64,000 nucleotides of DNA from Panagrolaimus kolymaensis (taxonomy: Eukaryota > Nematoda > Chromadorea > Rhabditida > Panagrolaimidae). Each line of letters starts with the position of its first letter. The stretch's first letter is position 1. A model generated the notes under the pieces. That model had not been told where the DNA came from, made no database searches, and saw nothing but the letters and a program-made list of their open reading frames with translations. Positions 13,401 to 28,400 of the stretch are shown here, piece after piece. The position numbers and the translations under genes were made by a program. The DNA lies in assembly GCA_028622995.1 (NCBI GenBank), contig JAJQJQ010000050.1, positions 620,001-684,000 on the forward strand, written 5' to 3'.

Positions 13401-16400
13401 AGAAAAAAGCTCTTTGAAAAGATCGTTTTTTGAATAAAATTTTTTCTGCCAAAAAAAAGAAAGAATTCTTGTCTGATTATAATTTGTTTTATAAAAAACA
13501 ATTTTTTTTTGCTGCCGGAAGAAAGAAAAAAAAGATCGGTCTGCGTCTTTTTTTATTTTTAGAAGCCGAGAAAAAAAAGCAAATATCTTTTGTAACCGAA
13601 TAAGAAAACATAACATCATCATCATAAACAAAACAAAAAAAATAGATATCAAAGAGCAAACAATAAATGTGTATTAACCACTGACTGATATGAGCAAGTG
13701 GAAGATGCAAAAATAAAGCTTAAAAAAGACCACAAAAAGTTGATAACCACCAATTTTAGAAAACTTCAAAAAAGCAAGCGACAAAAATAAAAAAATGAGA
13801 ATATAAGTTTATATGTATTTTTTCATTGAATAATTTATTTGCACTCTAGTTTAAATAAATTTTTATTTAAATAATTTACGACTCTCAAAAAAGAAAAAGA
13901 AAGTGATTTGTCATTCAAAAACAAATAAAAACACAATTTTTTTGTTTTATCATTTTTGTGGCAAATAAAACTTTTGGCACTTTTATTTTTGAAAAAAATA
14001 ACTCTCAAAAAACAAAAGCAAGCAGCGACAACAAATATGAAAGTAAATGTTTTATCTATGCATAAAAGCTCTAGCATTAGCGGTGGTGTGTGGTGAAGTA
14101 AGTAAAGCTGTGATGTTAAGAACCCAATCCTCGGAGATTATAATGAAGCATACTTTTCACTTTTTTTTCTTTCCCACTTCCTTCTTATTTTTTATTTTCT
14201 ATTCTTTAACACACACACAAAAGAAAAGTTTTTTTTGTTTATTGTTGTTAAAAAAATAATATCTATGGGTTTGGTTTTTTTTTTCTTTTGTTGTTTATGC
14301 GTACAAAGATCATCATCATTTTTTTCGAACGGGTTTAAACTTTAAAGCTAGCAAAATGGATGTAAGTAATTTTGTTGAAAGCCATAAAAAACATAAAAAA
14401 AATTACGACTAAAAAAAGTCTTTAAAAAAATAGAGGGCGGCGGAAAGTAGTAAGTAATATTGCATGTTTGTGAGGGTCATTACAATTTTTTTTTATTGCT
14501 TTTTGAAAGGCGTAAAAATGATGGGTTTTGCATCAACGATGATTAATGGTCAGAGAGAAGGTAATATTTTTACATATATGTCTCTCATGGGAGAGATTAA
14601 GACCAAAAAAAGTTTATACTAATTACTTTTTTAGAAAAATAAAGTAGTTTGTGAAAAGTCTCAATAAAAAGGATTTAATGACGCGTTAAAAAAAAGGGTT
14701 TAAGATTAATGAAAAAAGACACTTTCCCCGTGGAAGTTCTCTAAAGTCCTCGAGCAAAAGTCGCCGTCACCAAAGTTTAAAAAGTTTTAGTCTATAAAAA
14801 ATTGTTCACTCATCTTCGAATCTTTGAATCATTGATTTTTGTGGTTGTGACTGATAAATGAGAAAAAAAGGTGAAAACAACAAAATGATAAAACGTTGAA
14901 ACATTGAAATTTCTTCAAGAAAATACCCTTTTCTTCGCAAAAAAGAAGTGATAAGACAAGCAGCCGCAACATAACGATAGTTATAAGCGTCGGAGGTTTA
15001 GGAGAGCATTAAAAAAATTTGGCAACAACTTATTCGCTTTTACTTTTTAAAACAAATGACACATTTCAAAAATAATTTTTAGAAAAGTATAAAAGCTGAA
15101 AATGAAGTTTAAGCGAATTTTATAAAAGCAGATGTAAAATAATAATCATAGGATATATGCATGCATAATTCTTTGAAAATTACTTTTTTTTCTTCATCAA
15201 ACTGCAAATTACTCAAAAATTCTGGTAATAAAAGGTGGAAAAAAAAGCAACTTTTGCAGGTGAAAATTAATAACACCTTTAATTTTCAGTATTTATAAAA
15301 TTTATTTTAAAGCTGCCCATTTTTTTATGTTTATTCAAACTAATAATTACTTTTTTTTATAAATTTACAGGTGAGTTTTAGAAAAACATCTGTTTCAAAT
15401 TAGAAAAAGTTTTTTAGAAAATTTGTAGCTAAAAATTAAAAATAAATGATTCTTAGAAATGAAAAAAAAATTATTTTGAAGTTAAAAAAAGTTTTGATTG
15501 ATGGTGTAAAAAATTTTTTTTGAAACAATCATCTTAATAATGGATTATTCACACTATTTTTTTTGTTTTTTTGTTTTACGGATTTCTTATGGGAAAATAA
15601 GAAAATAATCCTAGCAAGCGAAAACATAAAAAAAAATGATAGTGTAAATTTTATTTAAGTTTTACAGCAGAGACAAAAAAAAGTTGCTGACTAAAAAAAT
15701 AGACGATACAGACCTTGGTGGAAAGCTTTTAATAGGAATATCTTAGGCATCAATATCATCACTTTATTTATTTTTTCTTATGTTTACGACAAAAAAAAAG
15801 AAAAAGAAATATTTACATTACAATAAAAAAAAGTGTTTTAAAGATACGTGTTTTTGTTTGATAAAAAAGAAAAGAAAGAAAGGAAAGGAAAAATAAATGA
15901 AAGGAGATAATTTAAATATAAATATAGACAACGGCAAAAAAATATAATAAGCTTTTTTCTTTTTTCTGCTTTTCTAAGAAAAATTTGATTTTGCTGTTTT
16001 CTTAAAAATGCGTTTTAAACAAACTTAGAGATTATAGATGAATGAATGGCAAAAAAAAATAATGAATAGCGAAGGTAAATTAGGTTAAAAATAAAGCTTT
16101 GAAATTTACGTATGCAATGGAATTATTTATATATAAATATTTTTTGGAGATAAATACCCCATTTAATCAATGAAGCTTGTACCTAACTTATATAGAAAAA
16201 GAAAAAAAATTAAAGGAAAAAGAAGAAGAAAGTTGGGTGCGAATGGTTGTTTTTCAAGTGGAGTTCTAAGAAAAAAATTTAAATTCTTATCATAAAAAGA
16301 GTAAGTGTCTTAAGAAAAGAGAATTAAAACGCGCGAATTAAAACTCTGATATCAAAAAGTTTTATTTTTCGTTAGTTTTTTCTTTTAAAATAAGGAAATG

Positions 16401-19400
16401 CAAATCCTTCTAAATACCTATTCCCTCTGCGCTGAAATTTGTTTTTTTTTATTTGCAAAAAATGAGTAACTCATTTTTTTTCATATCGAGTCCCAAAGGT
16501 TTTTAGAATAACCAATTATTATTATTATTTCAAAAAAAACTTAAACAAAGTTTGTTTTTACGATTTTGAGAAATTTGACCTTTGCTTCATACAAAGCCGG
16601 TCTATTGCGCTTTCATCAAAGAAAAAGACTGATGTTGTTTCTTTTTCCTTTTTAGAAACAAGGTGAAAATAAAAATAAAATAAAACTAATATCGCAGATG
16701 TTTTCTTATTCTAAAAACAGCATATGTATTTTTTTCACCTTTCCTTTTTTGTGAATACTTCCTATTTTTCCTAAAAATAAAACAAAAACAAAAAAGTAAC
16801 AAAAAAATAAAGAAAAGAAAATAGACTTAAAATAAATTTAAAAATTGACATACAAAAAAAAATAATGTAATGTGAAAGAATTGAATTTAGTTAAATAAAT
16901 TTAGGGGGATAAAATTAAATAAAAAATGAAAGAAAGAAAAAAAAGAGAATGTAAAGTTTTTGAAAAGAAAAAAACATGATTTAATTAAGATGAGAATAAA
17001 AAAGAAAAGAAGAAGATTAGGTAAAAAGAAAGGAAAACAACATTTTTATACGCACATAGATAGATATAAATGAAATTGTTTCTATCTGAATCATGGCAAA
17101 AAAAAAAGAAAAGGAAGGAAATAAAAATGACTTCGGGCTTTCGAGTTGCAAAGAAAAAATAAAATTTGAGGAGCAAGGGAGGAGGATTATGATTTTGGAT
17201 AATTAATAATAGCAGTCGTCGAACATCTCTTTGAAAAGCGAGCTAGTAAATAAAAAAATTATGCAAAAACAAAAATAAAAACCCATAATTTGTTTAGAAC
17301 AAATTAAAATTTCAGAAAAATTGAAAATTCTTTGTGGTAACCAAAGTTTTGCAGTTAGATTTTTAAAATTATTTTTTAGTGTCAGTAGATTCACTATTTT
17401 TGTGAAAGATTCGAGTGGCTATAAAAATATATGCCCTTTCTTAACTTTTAAATTTTAACTTCTTTTTTGAAACTTATTCAAAACACAGAGTCAATCCCTT
17501 CTCAACGTTCAATACTCAAACAGTCACACAGTGAAAATGCCATCATCCTAATTAAAGTTTCTTTTAAACCAAACCACAAAAAAAAAAGAGAAAAGAAACT
17601 AAAACCAAAAACTCTCTTCTGAATAACTTCTTTATTATGCTATTATTATATATATTTTTATTTTTTTAAAGGTTGTATTTTGGTTTTGCTGCGTATAGCC
17701 ACCACATAAATAATTTGCAAAAAAGCATAGAATAGAAAATAATGAAAGCTAATAGGAAGAAAAAGCATTATGTATATATCAAAAATTAATGATTTCTTTT
17801 GTGTGTCTTTGTATTTTTTGAAAAAAAAACTAAAAAAGAGCCTTCAAAAAATGTGTGAAAAGAAAAAAATAACAAAAGGGAATATAAAAGAGTAACTTAT
17901 TTATTTTTTTGAGGACCACAAAAAACTGAAAATAAGGGAACAAAAAAAATTTACTAAAAAACTTTTAAAATGTAAAAAACTTGTAAAAAAAGTTTTTTTA
18001 GGTCTTTGTTGTAAAAACTTTTGAACACATGAATGCTTGCTTGAAAGGAGAAAGCATGAACAACGACAATTAAAAAACTAACAACAATAGCAATTTTTTT
18101 TTTCTAACAACAATAAAAAAACTCTTGGACAACTTTTTTCTTTCTTTTCATTTTTACAATATATGTTTTTTTTTAAATTACGCAGCCAGCCACAGCATGT
18201 TGGCGTCACGAGTGTACTGGACAACAATCACAATAACTATGTAGCAAAAAACGAATAATAATAATAAAAATAAAAATTGTTTTTAAAATGCATGCAAAAA
18301 AGTGTAAGAATGAGGAAGGAAAATTAAATTTTTGTTCAAGAAAATTTTTTTGAAAGCAATGCAAATCATGTGAAAATTTTTAGCTATTATTAATGGAGGG
18401 AGGTGGACTTTGTGACGAAAACATGTGACAGGTTTCAAAAGAAAACATTAATTTAGTAATTATTTTGGATCCTAACCAAATTTTTGAAGTGCTTTTAATT
18501 TGCCATTCCCCTCAAAGATGTATGTGTCAAAAGCCAAATACCTCCGCTAATTATAGTCGTGTTTGTTTTTGTTCGAGCTATCAAAAAAGAATAGATAAAG
18601 AAATGTTTGTTACGCCTTTGTTTTTACGAAATCATTGTACCAATTTTAATCTAATATTTAGCAAACCAAAAGTAACGGTAGAAATTAATTCATTCAACGA
18701 ACACTTCAAAGCATAACATTAGGTATCCGTTCTCAACCACAAACACAAAAATTGCACGAAGTTTATTTTCAAAACATTTGAATGAATTATTTTTTTTAGT
18801 AACGTCTGTAACAATTTAATAAAAAAAATAAACTAAAGACTAAACCACAGATTTACTTTTTTTTGTAGGTAATTTTTTTATACGGTGGTTTACCTAAGAA
18901 TTTTCTACAAATTATATCGTACAAAAGACGCTTTTGAATACAAAGACGAAAACAAAAGAAGGGGTTACTGGGACTAATTTCTAATATCTGTACGTTCAGG
19001 AATATTAAAAAAAAGTAATAACCGCTTATATGTTTAATCCTTGGGAAATAACTACGAGAAAATACAAATACAGAAATTTGTAGTCTCTTTTATAAATACA
19101 AAAAACGAAAAAGGAAACTCTGAAAATGAAAGAGGATGAAAATAAAAATTTACAATTGAAAACAGAAGTGCAAAATTAACTAATCAAAAGTGAGAGAAGA
19201 CTAATGACAAAAAAATAAATAATATTTCGAACATTCGCTTTATGAAGCAAAAACTTAATGTCAAAAAACAAAAACAGAAGAAAGTTTTTATTTATCTCTC
19301 CTCCTCCTCGAAATCCCCTTGAGACAATGTCATTAACTTTTTATTATTATTATTTATTTTATTTTCCATCATTAAAAAGACACGGAAATACTTAGAGCCA

Positions 19401-22400
19401 AAGAATAAAAATAAACAACGGTTTTTATTGCAAAAAAATAAATGAGAGAGAAATAAAAAAAATATGTAATTTTCTCATTTCATTTTTCTCGTGTGCTTTT
19501 TTTAAAATGAAAAACGAGCGTGAACAGAAAATTTAATTTTCCACCTGTTTGCGCCTCGTCGCCGCTATAAAAAAAAGGAGGCTAATAACATTGTCTTTTA
19601 TTATTCTCATGCATGATTAACGATACTAAAGTAAAAATAACCACCATTTTTATAATAACCTTAAATAATGAGACTAAAGAAGAGAGAGAAAAAGGTAAAA
19701 ATAATTTAATTTAATCTAATTTTTTTCTTACCGAATGATTTGATTATGGCCGTTAAAAAACATTAACAATCTGATTCGATTACAGAACGACGCAACAAAA
19801 AAAATTGGTCATTACATGAGAAAGAAAAGTTGGAAAATAATAAGATAAAATTAAATTCGATTATCGTCACCGCTGATAAATGTTTTATAAGAAAAAAAAG
19901 GGTGGTCGATAGCCTTTTGTATTTCTGGTCGGTCGTTGTCCAAAAAAAGAGAATAATCAAATCAGTGGAAATAAAACAAAATAAAATTAAAAAGTATAAA
20001 AGTAGAAATAAAAAAAAAGTGGACATTTGACTAATCTAACTAAATGTCAATTTGAATACATACATATTTCAATGTATTTGAGCAATGAATAAAAAATGGA
20101 ATTAGGAATTGAAAAAAGTGGATTAGTGTCAAAAGAAAAAAAAATAGAATTAAAATAGCAAGATCAAATTCTTAGAAAAATTTTTTCTGCTCGTAAAAAG
20201 GTCGAGAAACAACGACGATGAAACTAATAAAGGAAATGAAAGGTTTCATTTTTTTTCTCTTTGAAGCCATGGACACGCACTTTTGCTTGGGTTTTTTATT
20301 TTAATAATTCATTTTTTTTCACCATAGTTTTTTTCTTTCTTGACCATTGGCTAGCTACAGGCTACAGTTTTTTTCCTTTTGTATTATTATTTTTATTTTT
20401 AGAAAAACGATGAAACAATGAATGTTTTTTTCCTTTTTCTTTTGAAAAAAAAATGTTTTTCAAAAGTTGCTGTTGCCATTATTATTATTTTGAAATTTAA
20501 ATACAATCACCCTTGACAATACATCGAGGAAAAAAATAAAATAGAGCATTGTCATGGTTGTTGTTGTTGTATTTATTAGTCACCAAAACGGCAAAAAGGC
20601 TGATGAAACAAAAAATCTTGACTTGAAGGCCAAATGTAAAAATTTTTTATGTAAAGTTTGGAGGAAGCAAAAAAAATAGTACAGCTCCGTGCCACCAACA
20701 ACCATCAACCAGCAGCAGGAGGTGGCTGCAGGTGATATAATTTCTAATGAAATACACCCGCTTTTTTTTAGAATTAATTCGTAAATAAAAATGTTAAAAG
20801 AATTGGCCAAATTTCATTTAGTTTTTTTATTTATAAATAAAATTAAATTAACCCCTTAAAAAAATTTGTCCAACAAACAAACAAAAAAACTACTTTCTTC
20901 TAAACTCAATTTGATTAAGATTAAATTACTGTCACAAATAATAATCATCGACATTTATTCGACGTAGAAAAAGAAAATAGAAAGAAAATTGAATTAAATA
21001 CAAATTAAATTTACAAAAAAATAATTAATTTAAATATTTCAAGATTAATTAATTTTATGTAAATGGTATTATCATAAATTTTATTTTATTTATTTTTCCT
21101 GCAAATTCTTTTAACTATCTTGAAAAGAAATCGTATATAAAAAAAACCCTAATATAATTTCCTTGTTTATGCATTTTTTTAATAAAAATAATTTTAAAAT
21201 GCCAGAAAAAGTGAAACTAAAATAACTATAATTTTTAAGCTTAGAAAGTCTTAAAAAAAGAGGATAGAATTATAAAAATAAATTTTTGCTTTAAAATCCC
21301 TCTTTTTCCTCTTGCTAAATCTAAATCAAGCAAATAGTTGTTATATTTATTTTGGAAAAAATCTAAAAATCCTTTAAAAAAGATTATTCCTTTTTTATCC
21401 AAAAAAATCTAAATAATCTCCTTTCTACAGTGGTGTGGCAAAAATTAGAATTTATGTTGATACAATTTAACCTTTTTTTAAAGTACTTCTTTTTGCTCTG
21501 TCATAAATACATGCATATATTTTTTTTTCTCAACATCGTCACATAATCTGAAATCCGTTAAAACGGATTTAATATTTGGATTTAAAGATTTAAAGCAAAG
21601 CACAGAATTAGAAAAAAAGATTAAAATAATCAAACACACAAAAAAAGTAAAACATAATAACAGATTAAATAACAAACAAAACTACAGGAAAGATTTAGGA
21701 AAAAGGATATAAAAATATGTTCGTTCCTTTATTATTAAAAAATAATAAAAAATATAGTTCTTAGGTATTATTTTTTAAAGTAATTATTTTTAGTAGATAG
21801 ATAAAGATAAAGAGAGGGATTTAGAAATTACGTCGAAAATTAAAAAAAGGTATTAAAGGATTTGAGTTTTTTTCGTTGTTGTCAGTTTTAAGAAGGATTA
21901 TTAAAATATTTTTGCTGAAAAAAAGTGGATTTAATTTTGTAGCTAATCTTATGACAAAGGACCTCTGAAAATTTACTCATTCAAAGCTAACCAATTATTT
22001 AATAGAAAAGAAGTGCCGCACACATAAAAAAGAAATAAATAAACAAAATCTGTGAGGGACCAATCAAAAAGAAATTTCCATAGAAAAGAGGCTTCGAGGG
22101 AGAAAAATACAAATTTTGGGTATTTTTCTTTTCAAAAATGAAGCAACAATTTATTTTATTGTACAGAACTCAACTAATAGACGTTAGAAGTATAATAATA
22201 AATTAATTTTTTTGTTTTGACAGAACTCCAAAATTTTAAAATAATAATTTCGTCCTTCCAAATGAATACGTCCGTCGCGTCATAATCTTTTATTTTAATC
22301 GTATAATTACAACAAAACAAAGTTAAAGCAAGTGAAGTATAAAACGAGCGCTATTTAAAATTTATTTAATTAAATTCTATAAAAAAACGCTTATATTTCG

Positions 22401-25400
22401 TGACAAGACCCCATAAGAAATAATTAACAGATAACCAAGCAGAAAATTAATGATTTTGTTAGACATGATTTCATCCGAATACAAATTAAAAGACCTTTTA
22501 AAAATAAATATATTATTATTTTTACTCTTGAAAAAACGTGACAACAATTTTAAGAAATTCATAGCTGCAAAAAAATGCACTTTGAATTTTTAACAAAGGC
22601 AATTACTAGAGAAAAAGAAACAATCAAAAAAAAGTAAAAAGAAAACTAAATTTAAGTTAGCAAAAAAAAATGTAAAAACACTTCACCGCGGTTGCCGTCG
22701 GTCGTAATGATTGCCGCCGCCATGCTTCAGCAATCTCCCAAGAAAAATAACACCGATTCGTAATTTGCGTGTGATAAAAGAAAAATAGCGAAAATAAAAA
22801 ACAGCCGAGTCATTGAGGGAAAAAAGTAACAGAAAATTTTTATCGTAAAAATAAAAATAGTTTTTTTGTGTTGTTTGGGAGACTAAAAAAGCCAAATCAT
22901 CGATGACCATTCTTCGCTCATTTTCTCAAAAAAATTTTTAGAGAAATATTTCATGTTTTTTTTCGTTCATTCCTTTTTTTGGCAGTGGTGGTCATTTTGG
23001 GGAAAAATTGAAAACACTAGCTCCATTTTTTTTCTCCATGGCAGCTTTGACTCCATTTTTTCTATTTTTCATTTTCATTATTCATTGCTTTTTCTTTCGC
23101 AGAAAAATAAAAATAAATGAATAAGAAAAGAAATTATTTTAACAATTCTCTTTCTTCCTCACAGAAAAAAAAGTATCATTACTTTTTTATTTTTTTTTTT
23201 TGGATCAACAAAAACAAAGTCATTTCCTGGAAATAAAAAAGTATAAATAAATTTATGTATGAATGTGTGAAAGAAAAAAATAAATTGCCAAATTAATGAT
23301 ACAATTTATTATTTTTTTTTTGTTTCCTGTGGTCTTTTGCTTCGCCCTTTATTATTCGGAGGGTTTACAAAAAGGAAAAAAAAACATTAAACATTTATCT
23401 ACAAAAAGGCAATAATAAAAAGAAAAAAGAAAGAAAGCGTCAGATGTAAATGTAATAGCGCCATTAAAAAAGGAAAAGGAAATAAAATAAAATTGCCCTT
23501 TTGTCTGGGCATTTTAAAACCGCCAAAAAACAACTAATGATGAAATAGGAAGTTCAGTTTGAGACCCTAGTGGGGAAACAGATTGAACTATGGTTGTTGG
23601 TCATGCAAAAAGACTCAACATAAAATAGAAAAAAATAATAAGGTTCTAGACAAAAAAAAGTAGCGTTTGGGAACATTAATTTATAGTTAAGAATCCTTAA
23701 ATAAATTTTCATAGATTATTCTTTTCATTCCTGTTTGGCATCTTCCCCGTTACTTAAAAAATTGAAACAAAGACAAAAGTTTCAGAATTTTTTAAGAAAG
23801 GAAAGTTTTTTTAGTCATCTAACGTGGTCCATGGTTTTTGAAAATTGAATAAAAAAACAAACAAAAGAATTATTTTTATTAAAGATGAAACACAGAATAA
23901 AAAAAAACAATGGCCAAAGTTTAAGTAATTAACATTTAAAAAAAAGAAAAGGAAAAAACAAAAGCTTAGTTTTTTTTTCGTCGACGAATTTAATTTTTAA
24001 CAACAACATTTAAGTTATGATAATTATTTTCTTTTTATATTTTAAAAATGAGAAAAACAAGTTAGGTTTTTTATGCTACTACAAAATAAAAAAAATGAGT
24101 GGTTTTATTAGAGCTTTAATAAAAACTTTAAACTTTAAATGGTTTTTTCATTTTGGAAGGAAACAATTATAGTTTTTAATGACCGCCATTAAAAAAAAGA
24201 AAAGCTATTATTTAGTCATTTCCTTATTTAAAAAAATAAATATATATACAATAATTGCAAAGCGGAGGCCAAAGTGCTAATATCCCTTGAGCTTTAAAAA
24301 TATTTTAACAAAAAAATTAAATGGACAAAGCAAAATTTAAATGAAAAGTCTCATTTTTAAAACTGAGTCACAGTTGCAAGTAAATTAAAGACATCACTTT
24401 TTTAATAAATGTTTAGCTTATTTTTTCCATCCAAGAACATTTAAAACCTGCATCATAGATGCTCTCTTTTGGAATAACATTTTTAATCCATGATTCCCAT
24501 TCTTTGTTAGCATTTTCTTATTACTACAGACTTTCCGCAATCTAAAGCTTTTCAATTCACGTTTATTTCTAAGTTCTCTAAAGCCAAGAAGAAGAAAAAA
24601 AGAGTTAAAAAAATAAAGATCAAAACTAATCTCTGCTACTTTAGGAATTTTAATATGAGATATTTTATAATTTCCGGTAGGTGTGTGTGACAAAAAAGAT
24701 TAATAGAAAATAAAAAACGCTATAAGATACAATAATAAAATAAACGGGTTTGGAGGATCTTAGAAAGTTTTTTTAAGCCAAAACTATTTCGTGGGACTTC
24801 AAAGATGTCAAAAAAACGAGAGTAAATATTTTGTATAAATGAAAGATGAAATGTTGGACGCCAAATTAGTGTTCCAAGATAAACAAAAGCACTTAAAATA
24901 ATAAAAAACTTTGTATTTCTTTGTTAAAAATTTAGCCGATTGAATTTAAAAAAATGTATAATTTAGATTATTACAAAAAGAAAAAACTCACAACAAAAAT
25001 TCTTTTTCGTCTCATTTTGAATATTGCAGCTGATTTTTGTAAAAATACAAAACAAAAAATACAAAAACAATAAAGGTCAAGTGAAAAAAAAATTATGTTT
25101 TAAATAGTCTGTTTCATCAAAAAACCTTTTTGCTTTTTACAGTTTTTTCCATCATAAATAAAATAAAGAAACAACAGAAAAACGATTAAAAAACAAGCCG
25201 CCTTTTTTTATTATTATTTATAATTTTAAGCGCAATTTTAGGGGAAAACCACTAAAAAAATTTCACACCCATTTTAAAAAATCCTAAACAAAACAAGAAA
25301 AAAGAAGTGAATTAGCATAAAAAAACATTAAAATTAAAATAAAAATGAGGCCGCTGCAAAATATATTTGTTGGTTCTTTTCTTTTTTTATTTTAGGAAAA

Positions 25401-28400
25401 ATAAATAGACCAAAAAAATAAATAATTTTTCAATGAATCAAAAGAACCAAAACCAAAACGAAAAATAAAAATGATTTATTATTATTATTGACATTAATAA
25501 TTCATGTTTTTTGTGAAGATCAAAGCATTTGCTTTTAAATTTTAAAATGTTATTAATAATCAAAATTTAAAAAAAGAAGAAGCGTTAAGGAAAATGGCGC
25601 TGCTTTAATTTTTTTTGATGAAACAAAAAATAATAGGAGCAAAAGATGGAGCCATCTTTTTCGATGATGAATTTTGAAAGAATTGTGGCAGGAAATAGAA
25701 ACAATAAAAAGTGTGATAAAAGCAGCCTATCACAATATTTAAAAAAAATTATATCTTTCAAAAAGAATTTTCACTCAAAATAGTCCCACAAAAAATATTT
25801 CGCGGTCGTCATCTGTCTGAACACAGACGCAACACTGCTGATCAGTGAATTATGATCTCTAAATAGATTTGGAAATTTGCCATTTACATATTTATTTTTT
25901 TTTGGAAATCAACAGAAAACAACTATCATTCATTTTCACACACTTTTGCATTTTCGAATCTTATGTTTGCTTTTCACGCGGCGTTGTTTTTCTTCTTTCA
26001 TTTTTTGATAAAAAAGTTCACGGAACAAAAAAACCAAAAAACATCGCGCAGAAAATGCAATTTCATCTTTCAACCGTTTTTTGCCTTTTCATAAAACTGA
26101 CCTTTTAAATAATTTTAAAAAAAATTGCATTTCAAAAGAAAATAAAAAATTGTTCAGTGTTTATTTTTTCAAAAGGACAAAAAAAATGTTTTACACGCAA
26201 GATTTTATTTTTTTGTTCAAAATAAAAATTGTAATTCATTCAAATGGAAGTGATGAGACACGATTAGAGCAAAGACGAGGAAGAAAAATAACCTTTAAAA
26301 AATATCATCTTAAAATAATATTTTCTGCTCTCCCGGAAATTAAATAGTTTAAATGTTTTATTTTTATAAAAATACAAAAATAAAAATATGTATGCCTAAG
26401 AAGGAAATTACAAGAAGATTATAAGATCAAGAATTGCCCTCGAACGTTAAAACAAAATTAATTTTTTTTTGCCTTTGTAAACAGCAACTACAAATTTTGC
26501 CGAAAAGAGGATTTAGCAGAAAATTAATGCCAAAGATGGATAAAAAGAAAATATTAAAATTATGTATTTTTTACAGTAAAAAAAAAAGATTTAAAATATA
26601 ATCAAAAAAAGAAAAATGTTAAATGATAAATATTTTTTTTATAAGAAGCTTATAGGGATAAAAAGATAAACTAACCTTTAGATTATTATTATCACTGTTA
26701 AGAACAATAAGGTCAGAAGATAAAGGATCTGAAAATGGAAACTTTTAATTAAATAAACGATATAAATACAAAAAAAAATTTTATATTTTAGTAAATAAAA
26801 AAATATCTTGGTTGGAAATAAGAGAAAAATATAATTTATGTTCAAGATTTTTCTCAGAATTTTTAATGTTTTGTAAAAAATTTACGATATTTGAAAACAT
26901 TGAATGAAATGAAGAAAGTAACCAAAAAATGTGAAAAATTGTATGGCTTTCATTACTGTCGTATTTTGGGCAAAGAAAAAAAATTTAACTACGAAAAAAT
27001 TACAAACAACATTCGCGGAAACTCAAAACTTAAAAATGCGATTTAACAAATTACAACCATAAATAACCACGTGTCCATAAAAAGTTTCCTAATACAACAA
27101 AGTTCCAAAAAGTCATGTACGATGTTTATATTCAAATGCATAACTAAATATTAAATTATGAATTTTAATGAAACTTTTAAATTTAAATCCTACTCACACA
27201 CATTTTAAAAAAGCAAATCACTTCCTTTTTTATTGAAACAATGCATTAATTTTTAATACATTCAGAATTAAAAAACGCTTATGTAAAATAAATCGTAGGA
27301 ACAGTAAAAAAATTATTTAAAATATTTAAAATCCCGCAGCAAAAAAAAAATGAAACTAATTGAATATTCAAATTTTATTTAAATTTAAGCTAAAAAAATT
27401 ATGTTAATCGCCACGTCGTGATTATTCTTGGCCAGTGGACTTTGTTATTTTATGTTGGTTGATCGAGCAGTTGCTCTCTCTCTCTCTCTCTTTCGATTAT
27501 TTTCTCATGGTTAAAATATTTAAATACTTTTTTAAAGCTATAAACCATAGAGCATGGTGTTGCAACCGCACACCTGTTTAAAGAGTGCTGAGTCTCGACA
27601 CGCTTGTCTTGCATCGCTGCTCGCTTCCATTATCCGCTCTCGCTGGTTTAGCCTTGGCTAGTTTTGTTATCTGTTGTTGTTCTGTAATTTGTGCTGTCAA
27701 GCAAGAATAAATATAAACCTTATTCCTTGTTGTATCTAAGGTTACAACAAACTGGTGCCGAAAGTGATTAGTACTATTTTTGGTGCTATTTTCGACTCGC
27801 CGCTGCTCTCATCTCAAAACCGTGGAAGCCTTGGACTGACGAATCCCGTGCTGTGAATCTCTTGGTAAAGAATTTTCAAAAACATGGTTACTGAAATGGA
27901 AAGGAAAATGATGGATATGTTGGAAGCTCAATCAAGGATGATGGAAACACTGACTCAAAGATTGGAAGCTCTCTCAACTGCTGATGCTGCTCCAAATGCT
28001 ACAAACACAGCTGTAAAAACTTACCCAACATTGGACAAATTTATAAATGATCCGTTGGTTGCTGAAAGTACTGCAAATTGGTTTGCACAAATCGAACTAT
28101 CTTTCAATCTTCATCCGCTGCTCTCAAACAAAGACAAAGTATCTCTGGTTATGACTGCTCTCGATGCTCAAGTTGCTACTCAAGTTCGTCAAGCTCTCTT
28201 ATTGGTTGCTCCTGATATCTCGCTCTTCGAAGACTATGTTCATCTCAAGGACACTATGATCGCTATGTTTGATGTTAAACAATCATTGTTTGCTAAACGT
28301 TACTCTATGTTCCAACTTCAATGGAAAGGTCCTGCTATGGAATCAATCAAAAGCTTTGTTGGAAGAATTAGAAATTCAACTACAAACTTCGACGTGGACG

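Noticed and set aside
18841..18892. Short inverted repeat TAAACCAC/GTGGTTTA as MITE ends
   Set aside because: Only 8-bp arms, no target duplication, and such pairs are expected by chance over 13 kb.
24418..24693. 91-codon minus-strand frame within DM-factor intron 6, as a possible extra exon
   Set aside because: Flanking exons already join in frame without it, and it has no recognisable domain.
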